DNA from: Syntrophaceae bacterium UBA2280
GTDB taxonomy: Bacteria > Desulfobacterota > Syntrophia > Syntrophales > Smithellaceae
Direction: 5' to 3'
Assembly (NCBI GenBank): GCA_002347685.1
Contig: DDWS01000023.1
Location: forward strand, 1-43,885
DNA length: 43,885 nt
In this document: positions 32,874 to 40,877 of the stretch, piece after piece
Layout: each line of letters starts with the position of its first letter
Numbering within the stretch: position 1 is the stretch's first letter
The notes under the pieces: generated by a model
The model's database searches: none
Told to the model about the DNA's origin: nothing
What the model saw: the letters and a program-made list of their open reading frames with translations, nothing else
Made by a program: the position numbers and the translations under genes

Positions 32874-34193
32874 ATGAAATATCAATTCCTGTGGACGCCA
32901 TTGATCATACTTCTTGCCCTGTTCGGGGCGGCGAATTCAGGCCAAGCGTCCAAGATCTATATTGATATCGATTCACCCACTTTTCTCCAGTTCCCTATCG
33001 CTGTGCGTGATTTTCCACAAAAGGGCGAAGGACAGGTAGAAACGGCCGATCTCGGGATCGCCCTGCCGGATCAGATCAAAAAATATCTGAAAATGACCGG
33101 CTTGTTCAATCCCCTGGATAGAAGAAGCTTTCTTGAAACCGGTGGTGCCTCTCCCGCCGAGCAGATCCGCTTTTCGGACTGGGCGGCCATTGGCGCGGAT
33201 TACCTTCTGACCGGCGCCATCACGATCAGCCCCTCGGAAATCGCCTGCGAAGTCCGGCTATCCGACGTCGTCCGCGGCAATGCCCTGCTGCACAAACGCT
33301 ACCTGTCGCCGAGACCCGATCTGAGGGCTTTGGCGCGCGCGGTCACCTCTGATATCCTTCTTACCTTAACCGGCGACGAGGGCGATTTCAACACCCGCAT
33401 CGCTTTTGTGGCAAAAAACGGACCTGAAGCGGATATCCATGCAATCAGCTATGACGGTGAAGATATCGTAAAACTAACCAGCCATCGAAGCATTATCACA
33501 TCGCCACGCTGGTCGCCGGACGGTCAGTATCTTGCGTTTACGTCCTACAGACACGGCCGGCCCGAGGTGTATCTGCATCATTTAAAAACGGGAAAGGAGA
33601 AGAGAATTTCCTCCCATGAAGGGTTGAATCTGTCCGGCGGATTCTCCCCGGACAGCCGGAATCTTCTGCTGACACTCAGCAAGGATTCCAACGAAGAAAT
33701 TTATGTCCTCGAGCTCGACTCAATGCGCCTCAAGCGCCTGACCTACAATTATTCCATTGATGTTTCCCCCGCCTGGTCGCCCTGCGGCAAAAAGATCGCT
33801 TTTGTTTCCAACCGGTCGGGATCACCGCAGATTTTTATAATGGACGCAGACGGCAACAATGTCAGAAGAATCACGTTTGAAGGCAATTACAACACCTCCC
33901 CTGCCTGGTCACCGCGCGGCGGGAAGATAGCGTTCGAAGGATCCATTAACCGCCAATTCCAAATCTTCACAGTGGATGAGGAAGGGGAGCACCTGACACA
34001 GCTGACCTTTGACGACGCCAACAACGAATATCCTTCCTGGTCGCCCTCCGGACGGCAGATCGTTTACGGATCAAGAAGCGGTTCTAAAAGCAGGATCTGC
34101 ATCATCGGCTCCAATGGACAGCAAATGAGAATTCTTAAGGAAAGCGGAAGTCCGTCCGTTATGCCGGCCTGGTCTCCCCGCATGAATCCGTAA
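32874..34193 (+). CDS. tolB: Tol-Pal system protein TolB
   Basis: A 439-residue periplasmic protein. A signal peptide (about 1-26) is followed by the N-terminal alpha/beta domain and a C-terminal six-bladed beta-propeller, with repeats such as SPRWSPDGQYLAF, SPAWSPCGKKIAF and YPSWSPSGRQIVY. TolB binds Pal and is released by TolA action at the division site. The ATG at 32874 has AAAGGA 9 bases upstream and opens the signal peptide; sequence open further upstream belongs to the tolA-like gene. Confidence 0.96.
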   Translation: MKYQFLWTPLIILLALFGAANSGQASKIYIDIDSPTFLQFPIAVRDFPQKGEGQVETADLGIALPDQIKKYLKMTGLFNPLDRRSFLETGGASPAEQIRFSDWAAIGADYLLTGAITISPSEIACEVRLSDVVRGNALLHKRYLSPRPDLRALARAVTSDILLTLTGDEGDFNTRIAFVAKNGPEADIHAISYDGEDIVKLTSHRSIITSPRWSPDGQYLAFTSYRHGRPEVYLHHLKTGKEKRISSHEGLNLSGGFSPDSRNLLLTLSKDSNEEIYVLELDSMRLKRLTYNYSIDVSPAWSPCGKKIAFVSNRSGSPQIFIMDADGNNVRRITFEGNYNTSPAWSPRGGKIAFEGSINRQFQIFTVDEEGEHLTQLTFDDANNEYPSWSPSGRQIVYGSRSGSKSRICIIGSNGQQMRILKESGSPSVMPAWSPRMNP

Positions 34194-34217
34194 CGGGAAT
34201 GGCGGGTTTGTTTTCTA

Positions 34218-34246
34218 TTGACAGCAAGATATTAAATATGTTTAGT
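34218..34246 (+). promoter_or_regulatory. promoter for pal
   Basis: In the 121-base gap between tolB and pal, a perfect TTGACA (34218-34223) and TTTAGT (34241-34246, 4/6) are separated by 17 bases. The surroundings are very AT-rich. It would allow the abundant lipoprotein Pal to be made at a higher level than TolQRAB. Confidence 0.55.
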
Positions 34247-34262
34247 TTACTATACGGTAAAC
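34245..34262. promoter_or_regulatory. palindrome over the pal transcription start (possible operator)
   Basis: An inverted repeat GTTTAC-TATACG-GTAAAC occupies 34245-34262, overlapping the last bases of the predicted -10 and the predicted transcription start. Perfect 6-base arms with a 6-base centre are the usual size of a dimeric repressor site. No cognate regulator is in the window. Confidence 0.4.
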
Positions 34263-34314
34263 AATATCAAGAAACTTAAACAACTTTAAACTTTCTCAAG
34301 AAAGGAGATCTACC

Positions 34315-34905
34315 ATGAAAAAAACTATCACCCTGATAGGATTGTTAATGATTCTTGCCTTCGGCCTGACCCTTTTGAGCGGCTGTGCTGAGAAAAAAGC
34401 CGTTGTCAAGGATGAAGCGGTTCAGGAACAGAGAGTCGGTGCGTCAGATACGGCAACGGTGACGGATGATGAAGCAGCCCGCAAAGCCAAAGAACAGGCT
34501 GACCGTGAAGCGGCGCTCAAAGCCCAGGCAGCCAGAGAGGCATGGGCCAAAAAAAATGCGGCGGCGCTCAATGCCCTGAACATTCAAAATATCTATTTCG
34601 ATTTTGATCGATCCAATGTCCGGGCTGACGCGCGAGAAATTCTGAAGGCAAATGCAGAAATCTTCAAGGCGAACGCAAACGCCAAAATCATCGTCGAAGG
34701 TCATTGCGATGAACGCGGCACGGCCGAATACAACATGGCGCTGGGAGAAAGACGCGCTCAGGAAGCCAAACAGTACCTCGTGAATCTCGGCATTGACAGT
34801 TCACGTCTTGTCACCATCAGCTACGGCGAAGAGCGCCCGGCGGATGCACAAAGCACGGAAGAAGCCTGGGCCCAGAATCGGCGTGCTCAATTCGTTCTGG
34901 AATAG
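34315..34905 (+). CDS. pal: peptidoglycan-associated lipoprotein Pal
   Basis: A 196-residue outer-membrane lipoprotein (lipobox Leu21-Ser-Gly-Cys24). A linker rich in Ala, Lys and Glu (about 30-80) precedes an OmpA-type peptidoglycan-binding domain: IYFDFDRSNVR, then VEGHCDERGTAEYNMALGERRA, ISYGEERP and NRRAQFVLE. Pal links the outer membrane to the wall and binds TolB. AAAGGAG lies just upstream of the ATG. It has its own promoter region and is followed 24 bases later by cpoB. Confidence 0.97.
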   Translation: MKKTITLIGLLMILAFGLTLLSGCAEKKAVVKDEAVQEQRVGASDTATVTDDEAARKAKEQADREAALKAQAAREAWAKKNAAALNALNIQNIYFDFDRSNVRADAREILKANAEIFKANANAKIIVEGHCDERGTAEYNMALGERRAQEAKQYLVNLGIDSSRLVTISYGEERPADAQSTEEAWAQNRRAQFVLE

Positions 34906-34929
34906 TAACGACCGCATGAGGGATGTCCA

Positions 34930-35751
34930 TTGAAAAAAGCATTTTATATCTTTCTTGCGCTGTTTGTTCTTCTTGTTTCAGGTTGTGCGACGTCCTCGGA
35001 GCTAACAGCTCTGCGTTCAGATCTAAGCCAGCAGATGGAGGCAAAGCTCACCGCGGTTGACGGGCAAATTGCTGATCTGAAAAAGGAACAGGAAAAAAAC
35101 TCGCAGGCATTGGGATCCATGCGTAAGGGTCAGGCCAATACCTCGGCGGATTTTGCGGAGCTGCGGGATCAGATCCAGCAGCTCCGCGGTCAGGTTGAAA
35201 CCCTGCAAAAGAGCACCGCGCGCGACACCGGAAAAGAAGATGACTATAACAAACAGCTCAACACCATTCTTCTGAAGATTAATTTTATTGAAAATTTTCT
35301 TGAGATCGGCAAAAAGCATACGTTGAGCGACGAAAGTTACGATGTGACCGTCTCGACGGGCGACGCACCTGCAAAGCCGGACAGGGCGACCCTGTACTCC
35401 GCCGCCTATCAGCTTTTCAAAGACGGCCAGTACGCCCGCGCCAGATCGGCGTTTCAGGATTTTCTCACGGCTCATCCGAAAAGCGAATATTCCGACAACG
35501 CCCAGTTCTGGATGGGAGAATGTTTCTTTTTTGAAAAAAATTATGAAAGAGCGATTCTCGAATACGAAAAGGTGACGAAAAATTATCCCGATGGGAACCG
35601 GGTGCCGTATGCACTGCTCAAACAGGGTCTTTCATTTTTCAATCTGGGAGACAAAACCAGCGCCCGACTGCTGCTGCAGCAGGTCATCCGGGATTTTCCA
35701 AACACCAATCAGGCACGTATCGCCAGATCAAAACTCCAGGAGATCAAGTGA
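34930..35751 (+). CDS. cpoB: cell division coordinator CpoB (YbgF), lipoprotein form
   Basis: A 273-residue exported protein. The N-terminal signal ends in a lipobox (Val16-Ser-Gly-Cys19), so it is probably a lipoprotein; E. coli CpoB is a soluble periplasmic protein. A coiled coil (about 25-100) for trimerisation is followed by C-terminal TPR repeats (LYSAAYQLFKDGQYARA, AQFWMGECFFFEKNYERA, RVPYALLKQGLSFFNLGD). In E. coli it links TolA with PBP1B-LpoB. The start is a TTG preceded by GAGGGA. It is the last gene of the tol run and is followed by a terminator. Confidence 0.93.
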   Translation: MKKAFYIFLALFVLLVSGCATSSELTALRSDLSQQMEAKLTAVDGQIADLKKEQEKNSQALGSMRKGQANTSADFAELRDQIQQLRGQVETLQKSTARDTGKEDDYNKQLNTILLKINFIENFLEIGKKHTLSDESYDVTVSTGDAPAKPDRATLYSAAYQLFKDGQYARARSAFQDFLTAHPKSEYSDNAQFWMGECFFFEKNYERAILEYEKVTKNYPDGNRVPYALLKQGLSFFNLGDKTSARLLLQQVIRDFPNTNQARIARSKLQEIK

Positions 35752-35769
35752 CCGATCTTAAAGGCAAAT

Positions 35770-35799
35770 AAAAAAAGGACCCGATCGGGTCCTTTTTTT
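35770..35799. terminator. palindromic, bidirectional terminator
   Basis: GGACCC (35777-35782), GATC, GGGTCC (35787-35792) form a perfect hairpin flanked by an A run on the left and a T run on the right. It can therefore stop both the cpoB transcript (plus) and the LolB-like transcript (minus), which converge here. Confidence 0.9.
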
Positions 35800-35835
35800 A
35801 TCCCTGTCAATAAAGGGACAATCGTTCCGACGACC

Positions 35836-36600
35836 TCAATCGAGTGACAAGGCCTTGATGCCTTCGGGGAGCATCAGTTCAAAAACGCTTAAATCAACAC
35901 TCTTTTCAATCCGGCCGTCATGGTACTTTACAACGATGGTCGCCTGTGGCTCGAACACCCTCACCGTGATCCGGCCGGGAAGAAACGTCCCAATGCTGTA
36001 ATCCTCAAAGCGGACCTCGTAGAGCTCCTCACCCGACGGATGATGACGCACAACAGCGGTTAAGCGTTCTGCGGCATCCCAAAACATTACCTGCACCACC
36101 CCGGATTCACCCCTCATGGTCGTTCGTTTACCGTCCGCCCGGGATTGTTTTTCATCCGTCACATGATGCTTTTCTTTCAGCGCGGGATAATCCCCTAGCA
36201 GGATGCTCACCAGATCCTCAATAGAAAACGACCAGGGTAAAAAACGTGCCACATTTTCAGCCGAAGGCACTCCATAATAGAACTCGCCGCGTGACGGGAT
36301 AAAGATTTTCATCTCACGGGGTGTCGCGCACAAGAAGAAATCCGGAGTTCCGATGATCGGTAAAAGCTCAAGTCGCAAAAAGCCGGGCCGGCGTGCAACC
36401 ACCGCCGCCCTCAGGGGGTACTGCCCTTCGGCTGTCGAAAGTGTCATGTGCACGCGGGCAAAAAGGGTATCTGTTTCCCCCATCACGGTGGTTTCCGGCC
36501 TCAACGGCACACCCGGAAAAAAAGACGCGCAGCTGCAAAGCAGAACCGACAGTCCGAGGATAACAGCTATGCGCCTGAAGAGGAGAAACCGGACAAGCAT
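35836..36600 (-). CDS. LolB-like outer-membrane lipoprotein (DUF4292-type)
   Basis: A 254-residue predicted lipoprotein (lipobox Leu21-Cys-Ser-Cys24). The mature part reads as a beta-rich, LolB/LppX-like fold: early strands (LFARVHMTLSTAEGQYPLRAAVVARRPGFLRLELLP), a middle helix region around FLPWSFSIEDLVSILLGDYP, and strands to the end. LolB receives lipoproteins from LolA and inserts them in the outer membrane. The same role here is an inference from fold style and from the adjacent TPR lipoprotein, an arrangement also known beside lolB in Pseudomonas. It starts 51 bases after the TPR gene. Confidence 0.7.
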   Translation of the reverse strand: MLVRFLLFRRIAVILGLSVLLCSCASFFPGVPLRPETTVMGETDTLFARVHMTLSTAEGQYPLRAAVVARRPGFLRLELLPIIGTPDFFLCATPREMKIFIPSRGEFYYGVPSAENVARFLPWSFSIEDLVSILLGDYPALKEKHHVTDEKQSRADGKRTTMRGESGVVQVMFWDAAERLTAVVRHHPSGEELYEVRFEDYSIGTFLPGRITVRVFEPQATIVVKYHDGRIEKSVDLSVFELMLPEGIKALSLD

Positions 36601-36651
36601 GAACGCGCCTTTCTATTGGATAATGCAATAATAAACCGCCACCGGTCGTCG

Positions 36652-38358
36652 CTAGGGCTGCCGGATCAGATCGTCGAGCTTCTGTTTGAGGATCCTGTTT
36701 TCCGGATCCCGCTCAACAGCCCTGCGGTAAAAGTCCTTGGCCCGCTCACGTTTATCTATTTTCAGGTGGACGTCGCCCAAATGTTCCAAAATGGTGGGAT
36801 CATCCGGCAACAGTTCGTTTGCCCGCTTCAAATGTTCAAGCGCACTTTCATACTGATTCTTTTTAAAACGGACCCAGCCCAGCGAATCGATGATATAGCC
36901 GCTGTCGGGTTTGAAACTGAGCGCCCGGATAATCATGTCTTCGGCTTCGTCCAGACGGATGCCGCGATCCGCCCAGCTGTATCCGATAAAATTCAGTGCG
37001 TCGGCATGCTCGGCATCGATGGATAAAACCGTTTCCATCGCAGCGATGCTCTCATCAAAACGGTCCGTCTTCTCATAGATCATGCCCAGGGCGTAGTGGA
37101 CGTCCACATCGCGGGGGAAAAGTTGGACGGCGCCAAGCAGGGTTTTCTCCGCTCCCGCCAGATCTTTGTGATCCTCCTGCAGCGACGACAAATACAGATA
37201 GAGGATCACCTGATCTGACTTTTGCCGGATCGCTTCGTAAAGAACGTCAATCGCGGAGGCCAGATTCTTCTGATCTTTGAGAATCATCGCCGCCTGAATC
37301 TGCGCGTTGGCATAAAGCTCAAAGGATGGCGACACTTTCAGAAAGAGAGAAACCGCCCGGGTCCCGTCGCCGCTTTTTTCCAGTGTGCTGGCCAGCAGAT
37401 AACGGATCCTGTCGTCGGTTACATCCCGGCTCAACAGCGTTGTAAACTCGGCCGCCGCCAGATCAAACTTTTTCATGTCATAATACATAAGCCCCAGAGC
37501 AGTGCGCGCCTCCCGATGGTCGGGCTCATACTGCAGCACGTCCAGAAATTCGTTTTCCGCCGCAGGATAATCCTTCATTTTGATCAGCAAATCAGCGATT
37601 TTCAGGCGGAGATTTGACCGCGCCGGGTTGAGCGCCAGCAGATCGCGAAAAATGCCGATGGCCTGTTCAAATTCTCCCGTCCTCTCATAGAGCTGTGCCA
37701 AGTCAATTCTGGCCACCTCAAAGTCCGGACGATCCACCAGCACCTTTTTGAACAGGGCCTCCGACTCTTCGGCGCGATCCATATCAGCCAGGACTTTCGC
37801 AAAATAGTAGTTGCCCATGAGATTGTCCGGGTCCTCCGCCAGCAGCTGCCTGAATGCCGCCTCGGACTCCCCGTATTTCTTCTGCAGGGCGTAAACGGTC
37901 CCCAGATATAGATAGGCCACCAGATTCTGCGGATCCTGTTTTACGACCGTCCGGTATTCGTCAATCGCCCGGTCATACTCCCGGAGGTGGAAATATAGTC
38001 CGCCCATCATGGAACGCAGCTGGGTATCATCAGGGTGCGAGACCATCGCCTCCTCTCCGAGTGCGAGGGCGCGGTCGACTTCATTGTTTGCAATATAAAG
38101 CGAAACCATCTCGGCGGTCAGATAGGCGGATTCAGGATGCGCGACCAGGGCCTTTTGCATTTCGGATACGGCCCCGGCCGTATCCCCATCCTGCTTGAGC
38201 AAAACGGACAGCGCGTAGTGATAAGCGGCTGTGCCGGAAAAGGCTTCAGCAGAAGATGCCTGCGAAACCGGACGAACGGACGTCATGGATGCGCATCCGC
38301 CGACACAAAAAACGATCAGCACCCAACCGATCAGAAAACATTTTCTTTTATTGCTCAT
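36652..38358 (-). CDS. TPR-repeat lipoprotein
   Basis: A 568-residue predicted lipoprotein (lipobox Val19-Gly-Gly-Cys22) built almost entirely of tetratricopeptide repeats, about fifteen in all (for example LVAYLYLGTVYALQKKYGESEAAFRQLLAEDP). The C-terminal part (ALNFIGYSWADRGIRLDEAEDMI, DSLGWVRFKKNQYESAL) resembles the TPR protein encoded beside lolB in Pseudomonas. TPRs are protein-binding scaffolds, so an envelope assembly role is plausible but unproven. It lies 50 bases after the deacetylase-like gene and 51 before the LolB-like gene, suggesting one operon. Confidence 0.85.
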   Translation of the reverse strand: MSNKRKCFLIGWVLIVFCVGGCASMTSVRPVSQASSAEAFSGTAAYHYALSVLLKQDGDTAGAVSEMQKALVAHPESAYLTAEMVSLYIANNEVDRALALGEEAMVSHPDDTQLRSMMGGLYFHLREYDRAIDEYRTVVKQDPQNLVAYLYLGTVYALQKKYGESEAAFRQLLAEDPDNLMGNYYFAKVLADMDRAEESEALFKKVLVDRPDFEVARIDLAQLYERTGEFEQAIGIFRDLLALNPARSNLRLKIADLLIKMKDYPAAENEFLDVLQYEPDHREARTALGLMYYDMKKFDLAAAEFTTLLSRDVTDDRIRYLLASTLEKSGDGTRAVSLFLKVSPSFELYANAQIQAAMILKDQKNLASAIDVLYEAIRQKSDQVILYLYLSSLQEDHKDLAGAEKTLLGAVQLFPRDVDVHYALGMIYEKTDRFDESIAAMETVLSIDAEHADALNFIGYSWADRGIRLDEAEDMIIRALSFKPDSGYIIDSLGWVRFKKNQYESALEHLKRANELLPDDPTILEHLGDVHLKIDKRERAKDFYRRAVERDPENRILKQKLDDLIRQP

Positions 38359-38408
38359 AGAACCAAACCGATCTTTGCTTTGATACCTTAAGGGATACCC
38401 GGGTCATT

Positions 38409-39350
38409 TCAGGACGCGCCTTCCGACTCTTTGTTCCGGATCAACCTGGATACAGGCACAATGGTCACGCCCTTTTCCTGAAAAACCTTATGGGCGTCCC
38501 TGATCGCCCGGATGGTTTCCGGATAGGGATGCCCGATCATAACAACCGGAGCACCGATGTCATTCGCATTGGCCACATCCATCAGGATTCGGTAGATGCG
38601 GCTGTAATCCCGTTCATTGTCCAGAAATACCGTGCGGGATGCGGAAGGCACATAAACATTTTTCAACGCCGCGGCTGTTTTCGTCTGGGGGGTTGTACGC
38701 GAATCGATGAAGATCAGATTTCGCTTCTTTAACTCGCGAAAGACCAGCGTCAGTTTTTCTTCATCCGCCATGAATTTCGACCCCATATGGTTGTTGACGC
38801 CCGACACATGGGGAACGGAAGCGAAGTTCTTCTCCAGTTGATGAATCAGCTCCGCTTCATTCATATCCGTAAATAAAGCGCCTTCCCCCGGTTTTTCCCT
38901 CGGATAAGACAAAGGCTCCATCGGCAAATGCAAAAGGGTTTCCCGGCCGGCCTGACGAAGCATTTCCGCCGCCTTACGCGTGTGGGTCAGATGGGGCAAT
39001 AACGCGAAGGTGATATCTGCATCGATGGCGATCAGTGCCCTGACGGATGCCAGATCATAACCGATATCATCAATAATGATGGCTACCCGCCTTGCGGGCG
39101 GAAGCATCGGCTTTTTCTCAATTTTGGCAACGACTGCTTTTTTCTTTTCGGAGGGGATCTTTGCGACAGGCTCTGCCGGCTCTTTCTTTTCCCGGCCGGG
39201 ATCGGTTATGGGAGATTTGGCCACAGGCGTCCTGGCCACCGATATCGGATCCTCCTTAAACTGAAGCATGTAAACGATCGCGACGAGAAAAAAGACAATC
39301 AGCGCGATGAGCGCCCCCGTCAATAATTGATTCTTCTTTTTCTTTTTCAT
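38409..39350 (-). CDS. divergent polysaccharide deacetylase family protein (YibQ-like)
   Basis: A 313-residue membrane-anchored protein. One helix (about 9-30) is followed by a Lys/Pro/Glu-rich linker (about 31-85) and then a NodB-like barrel of the divergent polysaccharide deacetylase family. Conserved points are IIIDDIGYD (Asp94, Asp95), HLPMEP, NNHMGSK (His188), IDSRTT and MIGHPYPET. The enzymatic activity of this family is not well established. It lies just after ctpA (34-base gap); ctpA-yibQ adjacency, often with envC, is known in other proteobacteria. No envC is visible here. Confidence 0.85.
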   Translation of the reverse strand: MKKKKKNQLLTGALIALIVFFLVAIVYMLQFKEDPISVARTPVAKSPITDPGREKKEPAEPVAKIPSEKKKAVVAKIEKKPMLPPARRVAIIIDDIGYDLASVRALIAIDADITFALLPHLTHTRKAAEMLRQAGRETLLHLPMEPLSYPREKPGEGALFTDMNEAELIHQLEKNFASVPHVSGVNNHMGSKFMADEEKLTLVFRELKKRNLIFIDSRTTPQTKTAAALKNVYVPSASRTVFLDNERDYSRIYRILMDVANANDIGAPVVMIGHPYPETIRAIRDAHKVFQEKGVTIVPVSRLIRNKESEGAS

Positions 39351-39384
39351 GTCTGTCTAGCTATTTTTTCTGATTCCCGTCATT

Positions 39385-40710
39385 TCAGGGATTACCGGCC
39401 AGATGCTGTTTCATGATCCGCCAGCTTTTAAGAATATCAATGGCCGTCTTGAGCTGAGGATCCCGGGCCAGCTCCAGAGCTTCCGCGGTGCTGTCTGCCC
39501 CTTTTTCCCCGAGGGGCGCCATATCGTCTTTACCCTGCTTGATGTGGTTTTTCAGGTCTTTTTCGCGCAGGCGCTCCTCCGGTGCAAGATCGGGCTCCTG
39601 TGCGGACAACGGGGCTTTGACCACAATGTCGGGCTTGATCCCTTCGGCCTGAATCGATTTTCCGCTGGGCGTGTAATAACGCGCGGTGGTCAATTTCAGT
39701 GCGGATCCGTCGGCCAGGGGTATCACCGTCTGAACGGAGGCCTTGCCGAAGGTCTGAGTCCCCACAATCAGCGCACGGCTATTGTCCTGCAGGGCGCCGG
39801 CGACAATCTCCGCCGCACTGGCTGTGCCCTCATTCACCAACACCACCATGGGAACAGTAACTTCACTGCCACCCGTGTCTTTCGCCACGGATTTGATATC
39901 CATGCTGCTGGAGCGACCGCGCGTGGATACAATCACGCCGGATTTCAGAAACATGTCCGAGACTTCGATGGCCTGATCCAAAAGACCGCCCGGATCATTT
40001 CGTAAATCGAGGATCAGCCCCTTCATGGGGGACGTTTTTGAACTGACCTCGGCTAAAGCCTTTCTCAGATCGGCGGATGTCCTTTCATGGAACGAAGCGA
40101 TACGGATGTAAGCGATATGATCATCATAAACCTTGGAACGGACGCTGCGAATTTGAATGATATCGCGTGTCAAAATGATGTCTTTGGACTGAACATCGTC
40201 TTGTCGCATAATCGTGATGGTCACTTTCGTGTTTTTGGGCCCCCGCAGCTTCTTGACCGCCTCCATAATGGTTATGTCCTTGGTGGACTGGCCGTCAATT
40301 TTGATAATCTGGTCGCCGGATTTCACGCCGGCATGAAAAGCGGGCGTATCTTCAATAGGCGAAACGACCGTCAATACGTCTTTGAGAATTGTAATTTCAA
40401 TGCCGATGCCACCGAACTGGCCCTGGGTTTCCACGGATAGTTCTTTATACATCTCCGGCGTCATAAACACGCTGTGGGGATCCAGCGATTTGATCATACC
40501 GTTGATCGCTCCCTGGATCAAGGTGGAGGAATCCACCTCTTCAACGTAATTTTTCTGAACCATATCCAGCACTTCGCTGAATGTTTTGATATCCTTGTAG
40601 ATGTTTTTATCCCGGGCGGAAACCTTGCTTGCATAGTACGTCCCAAAAACAACAAGGAATCCCAGGATAATGACGACCAATACCGGCCACTTACCTGCAA
40701 TTTTCTTCAT
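39385..40710 (-). CDS. ctpA: S41-family carboxy-terminal processing protease CtpA
   Basis: A 441-residue periplasmic serine protease with a signal or anchor helix (about 8-25). A PDZ domain (about 100-170, GIGIEI to KVTITIMRQ) is followed by the S41 catalytic domain with Ser298 in NEGTASAAEIVAGAL and Lys323 in GTQTFGKAS, the Ser/Lys dyad. Such proteases trim or degrade envelope proteins, in some species regulating peptidoglycan hydrolases. I chose the ATG at 40710, which has GAGG about 7 bases upstream; another in-frame ATG eight codons earlier (40734) lacks a good site. The 167 bases between it and cysS hold no feature I can defend. Confidence 0.93.
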   Translation of the reverse strand: MKKIAGKWPVLVVIILGFLVVFGTYYASKVSARDKNIYKDIKTFSEVLDMVQKNYVEEVDSSTLIQGAINGMIKSLDPHSVFMTPEMYKELSVETQGQFGGIGIEITILKDVLTVVSPIEDTPAFHAGVKSGDQIIKIDGQSTKDITIMEAVKKLRGPKNTKVTITIMRQDDVQSKDIILTRDIIQIRSVRSKVYDDHIAYIRIASFHERTSADLRKALAEVSSKTSPMKGLILDLRNDPGGLLDQAIEVSDMFLKSGVIVSTRGRSSSMDIKSVAKDTGGSEVTVPMVVLVNEGTASAAEIVAGALQDNSRALIVGTQTFGKASVQTVIPLADGSALKLTTARYYTPSGKSIQAEGIKPDIVVKAPLSAQEPDLAPEERLREKDLKNHIKQGKDDMAPLGEKGADSTAEALELARDPQLKTAIDILKSWRIMKQHLAGNP

Positions 40711-40877
40711 CGGCTGCCTCACTTGTCGCTTCATTTTTTCTGAAGTTTAAAATAGTCATTTTCCGGGGAAAAGTATATAACCCATCGGAGATGTTTACCA
40801 GATATTTCGGCAATGTTGGAGGAAATATTCAGGACAACGCCGGAAAACAGGAAAACCCTGCAAAAAATACCCCGAAA

